DNA of 9,070 nucleotides from Alphaproteobacteria bacterium. Lineage in GTDB: Bacteria > Pseudomonadota > Alphaproteobacteria > Caulobacterales > Maricaulaceae. A model generated the notes under the pieces. That model made no database searches. It was not told the origin of the DNA and saw nothing but the letters and a program-made list of their open reading frames with translations. This document shows positions 7,228 through 9,070 of the stretch, in pieces; the first letter of the stretch is position 1, and every line of letters begins with the position of its first letter. The position numbers and the translations under genes are program-made. The stretch spans positions 1 to 9,070 of the forward strand of contig JAUIEH010000082.1 in assembly GCA_030428405.1 (NCBI GenBank). Reading direction: 5' to 3'.

Positions 7228-7390
7228 CGTCGTTTTCGCCGCATTCGCCGAAATTTCGACCCAGCCTACGCTGAGGCCGTCACACGGGCATCGCTCGGGT
7301 TACGCCCATCGTGGTCGCGATGAGGTTTTCGGCGCGCGCAAAAGACGCTCAAACGCGCCGTAAGATGCGCGCCACAGCCGGAGCGCGTTC
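7228..7390. promoter_or_regulatory. Divergent promoter region between the P450 and the SDR remnant
   Basis: This 163-bp stretch separates divergent units and should carry both promoters. It contains a 10-bp perfect palindrome CGAAATTTCG (7249-7258), close to the P450 start and suited to an operator, and an inverted repeat GGCGCG-N17-CGCGCC (7331-7336 and 7354-7359). A GGAG Shine-Dalgarno (7380-7383) serves the plus-strand gene. No convincing -35/-10 pair was found on either strand. No transcription regulator gene lies in the window. Confidence 0.4.
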
Positions 7391-7756
7391 ATGACCAACC
7401 TTCGTTTCGACGATCGCACCATCATCATCACGGGCGCCGGGCGCGGCGTCGGTGGCGCTTATGCGCTGGAGCTTGCGCGCCGCGGCGCGAATGTCGTCGT
7501 CATTAACCGGAGCGAAGAGCCCGCGCGCGAGACCGCCGCGGAGATTGAGGCGGCCGGCGGCGCCTGCGCGGTCTGCGTGGCGGATGTCTCCGATACGGCC
7601 TCGGGCGAAGCGATGACCGCGCTTGCGCTGGAACGTTTCGGCGGGCTCGACGCGGTCATCGCGAACTCGGGCTTATCCGGTGAGCGGGGCCGGCTAAATC
7701 GCGGATGCGCAGAATGCCGCCGGTCAGGTGCGCAATGGGCGGCGTGTGGTCCATGA
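7391..7756 (+). pseudogene. Truncated short-chain dehydrogenase (N-terminal cofactor half only)
   Basis: The first 94 or so of 121 residues form a normal SDR N-terminal half: Rossmann motif TGAGRGVG (14-21), beta-strand VVVINRS (35-41), ADVSD (64-68) and ANSG (91-94, the NNAG position). After that the translation becomes GERGRLNRGC and similar low-complexity, cysteine/arginine-rich sequence with no SDR character, and it stops at 7756. The catalytic Ser, YxxxK and the rest of a protein of 250-300 residues are missing. The other two plus-strand frames do not recover SDR sequence downstream, so a deletion or replacement rather than a simple frameshift is likely, with the break near 7673-7680. 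The gene keeps a good Shine-Dalgarno (GGAG, 7 nt spacing), so it may still be translated. It sits 33 nt before the next gene. The N-terminus resembles SDRs of about 300 residues in acyl or steroid metabolism; that subgroup assignment is a guess. Confidence 0.75.
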
Positions 7757-7789
7757 TCTCCGCATGCGATCAGGAAAAGAGCGCCATTA

Positions 7790-8950
7790 ATGACTGAAAC
7801 TGCAAACGCCACGTCGATAGAGCCGTTGTTCCAGCCGCTGACGCTGCGCAGCGCGACGCTCGCCAACCGCATCGTGATGGCGCCGATGACGCGCGAGTTT
7901 TCACCCAACGGCGTGCCGGGCGAAGACGTTGCGCGTTATTACGCCAAGCGCGCGGCGACGGGCGTCGGCCTCATCATCACGGAGGGCGTCGGCGTCGATC
8001 ATCCGGCGTCGGTCGACAAGACGGGCGTGCCGCTTTTGCACGGCGAGGCGTCTTTGGCGGGCTGGCGGCGCGTGGTCGACGACGTTCACGCCGCCGGCGG
8101 TCTCATTTTCCCGCAGCTCTGGCATCAGGGCATTGTGCGCGACCCCTCCACCAGCGCGCATCCCGACGCGCCGGGCGTGCGGCCGTCCGGCATCTGGGGC
8201 CCCGAAGGCGGCACGGTCTCGCTGGAGCCGGAATTCATCGAGTTCCTGCGGCCGGTGTCGCGTCCGGCGACGGATGAAGAAATCCAGGATGTCATTGACG
8301 GCTTTGCGCGCTCGGCCGCGAACGCGGCCAAAATCGGCTTTGACGGCATCGCGATCCATGGCGGGCACGGATATATTCTTGACGCGTTCCTCTGGGGAAA
8401 GACGAATTTGCGCGATGACAAATGGGGCGGCGACCATATCGGACGCACGCGCTTCGCCGTCGAAGTCGTGAAAGCGATCCGCGCCGTCATCCCCGACACG
8501 CTGCCGATCATCTACCGCTTTTCGCAATGGAAGCTGCAGGATTATCGCGCCGAACTCGCACACACGCCGAAAGAGCTTGAGGAGATACTCACGCCCATCG
8601 CGCAGGCCGGCGTGGACGCCTTTGACGGCAGTCAGCGCTATTTCAACACGCCGGTCTTTGAGGGCTCCGACCTCAATCTCGCCGGCTGGGCGCGAAAGGT
8701 GACGGGGCTGCCGTCAATGACCGTGGGCGGGGTCGGCCTGAACAAGGGGTTCGGCGCATCGACCGTGAAGCGCACAGACAGCGACTCGGTCAACAATCTC
8801 GGCCTGCTCATGGCGCGGTTCGAGCGCGGTGAGTTTGATCTTGTCGGGGTGGGGCGTTCGCTGCTCAATGACCCTGACTGGATTTACAAAGCGCGGGCAG
8901 GAGAGCCGTTCGAAGTGTTCGACCCGGCTAATCTCCGACGACTGACATAG
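7790..8950 (+). CDS. Old Yellow Enzyme family NAD(P)H:flavin oxidoreductase (single-domain ene-reductase)
   Basis: This 386-residue FMN-dependent enzyme is a single TIM barrel with the normal Old Yellow Enzyme length. It would reduce the C=C bond of alpha,beta-unsaturated carbonyls using NAD(P)H. Supporting motifs are the N-terminal ANRIVMAPMTR (25-35), FPQLWHQG (107-114), the active-site HGGHGYILDAFLW (190-202, substrate-binding His190/His193, with Tyr195 as probable proton donor), KWGGD (211-215) and the FMN-phosphate region VGVGRSLL (352-359). Unlike the minus-strand flavoenzyme it has no Fe-S cysteines or second dinucleotide domain. A purine-rich AGGAAAAGAG (7772-7781) precedes the ATG at 7790. 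It follows the SDR remnant by 33 nt and precedes the SnoaL-like gene by 25 nt, so the three probably form one operon. A loop around 130-160 (GIWGPEGG to LRPVSRPAT) is longer than in compact family members and may shape substrate choice. Confidence 0.93.
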   Translation: MTETANATSIEPLFQPLTLRSATLANRIVMAPMTREFSPNGVPGEDVARYYAKRAATGVGLIITEGVGVDHPASVDKTGVPLLHGEASLAGWRRVVDDVHAAGGLIFPQLWHQGIVRDPSTSAHPDAPGVRPSGIWGPEGGTVSLEPEFIEFLRPVSRPATDEEIQDVIDGFARSAANAAKIGFDGIAIHGGHGYILDAFLWGKTNLRDDKWGGDHIGRTRFAVEVVKAIRAVIPDTLPIIYRFSQWKLQDYRAELAHTPKELEEILTPIAQAGVDAFDGSQRYFNTPVFEGSDLNLAGWARKVTGLPSMTVGGVGLNKGFGASTVKRTDSDSVNNLGLLMARFERGEFDLVGVGRSLLNDPDWIYKARAGEPFEVFDPANLRRLT

Positions 8951-8975
8951 CGCGCTCAGGCTTGCGGAGGCTCGG

Positions 8976-9070
8976 ATGACGGACGCAGCGCTTCTCGAAC
9001 GGCTCGACCGCGTCGAGTCCATGCTGGCTATTCAGCAGCTCGCCGTGCGTTATGCGATGGCGGTCGATGC
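8976..9070 (+). CDS. Probable SnoaL/NTF2-like protein, only the N-terminus in the window
   Basis: Thirty-one codons are visible before the window ends. The translation begins MTDAALLERLDRVESMLAI and continues QQLAVRYAMAVD. A leading helix with an LDRVESMLAIQQL pattern followed by an RYAxAVD helix is the usual start of SnoaL-like polyketide-cyclase/NTF2-superfamily proteins of about 130-180 residues. Members of this fold include ketosteroid isomerase, limonene epoxide hydrolase, scytalone dehydratase and the small subunit of ring-hydroxylating dioxygenases. The start is well supported by GGAGG (8966-8970) 5 nt before the ATG. It lies 25 nt after the preceding Old Yellow Enzyme gene, in the same operon. 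Its function cannot be fixed without the rest of the sequence; an isomerase or dehydratase role beside an ene-reductase would be plausible. Confidence 0.6.
   Translation, partial: MTDAALLERLDRVESMLAIQQLAVRYAMAVD

Noticed and set aside
7331..7359. GGCGCG-N17-CGCGCC inverted repeat as a terminator
   Set aside because: It lies upstream of two divergent starts with no gene ending into it and lacks a T-tract. It is kept only as a possible element of the promoter region.
7901..8563. Minus-strand open frame of 220 codons opposite the second Old Yellow Enzyme
   Set aside because: It is antisense to the active-site region of a well supported gene, with an Arg/Asp-rich composition typical of shadow frames.

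Overview
The window looks like a high-GC alphaproteobacterial chromosome. The clues are GC/GCG-rich third positions, a cysQ-cysD pair, and dense redox genes of the kind common in alphaproteobacterial lipid, terpenoid or aromatic catabolic clusters. The taxonomic call is inference from composition and gene content. No tRNA, rRNA, CRISPR array, insertion sequence or phage gene is visible.

Layout. Bases 1-1438 (minus strand) hold the sulfate-assimilation genes cysQ (complete) and cysD (C-terminus cut by the window edge), separated by 2 nt. A divergent intergenic region of about 330 bp (1439-1768) separates them from an accessory oxidoreductase cluster. That cluster has three transcription units. 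(a) Plus strand, 1769-3969: a LuxE/PaaK-like acyl-adenylating enzyme overlapping a classical SDR dehydrogenase by ATGA. (b) Minus strand, 7227-3974: a cytochrome P450 overlapping, by GTGA, a three-part flavoenzyme (Old Yellow Enzyme barrel, Fe-S cysteines, FAD/NAD(P) domains). (c) Plus strand, 7391 to the window end: a broken SDR remnant, a single-domain Old Yellow Enzyme and the first 31 codons of a probable SnoaL/NTF2-like protein. Units (a) and (b) converge with 4 nt between their stop codons, and a perfect 12-bp palindrome covers both stops. Units (b) and (c) diverge from a shared 163-bp region.

How the genes may work together. The set comprises a carboxylate-activating enzyme, alcohol/ketone dehydrogenases, a P450, two ene-reductase-fold flavoenzymes and a small SnoaL-like protein. 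This fits stepwise oxidation, activation and double-bond reduction of a hydrophobic carboxylic acid or cyclic enone such as a steroid, terpenoid or aryl-alkyl acid. The substrate cannot be read from sequence. The most unusual points are the acyl-adenylating enzyme without an evident ANL C-terminal lid coupled to an SDR, the P450 coupled to an Fe-S/FAD flavoenzyme with no ferredoxin in view, and the SDR truncated at an abrupt junction directly upstream of the second Old Yellow Enzyme.
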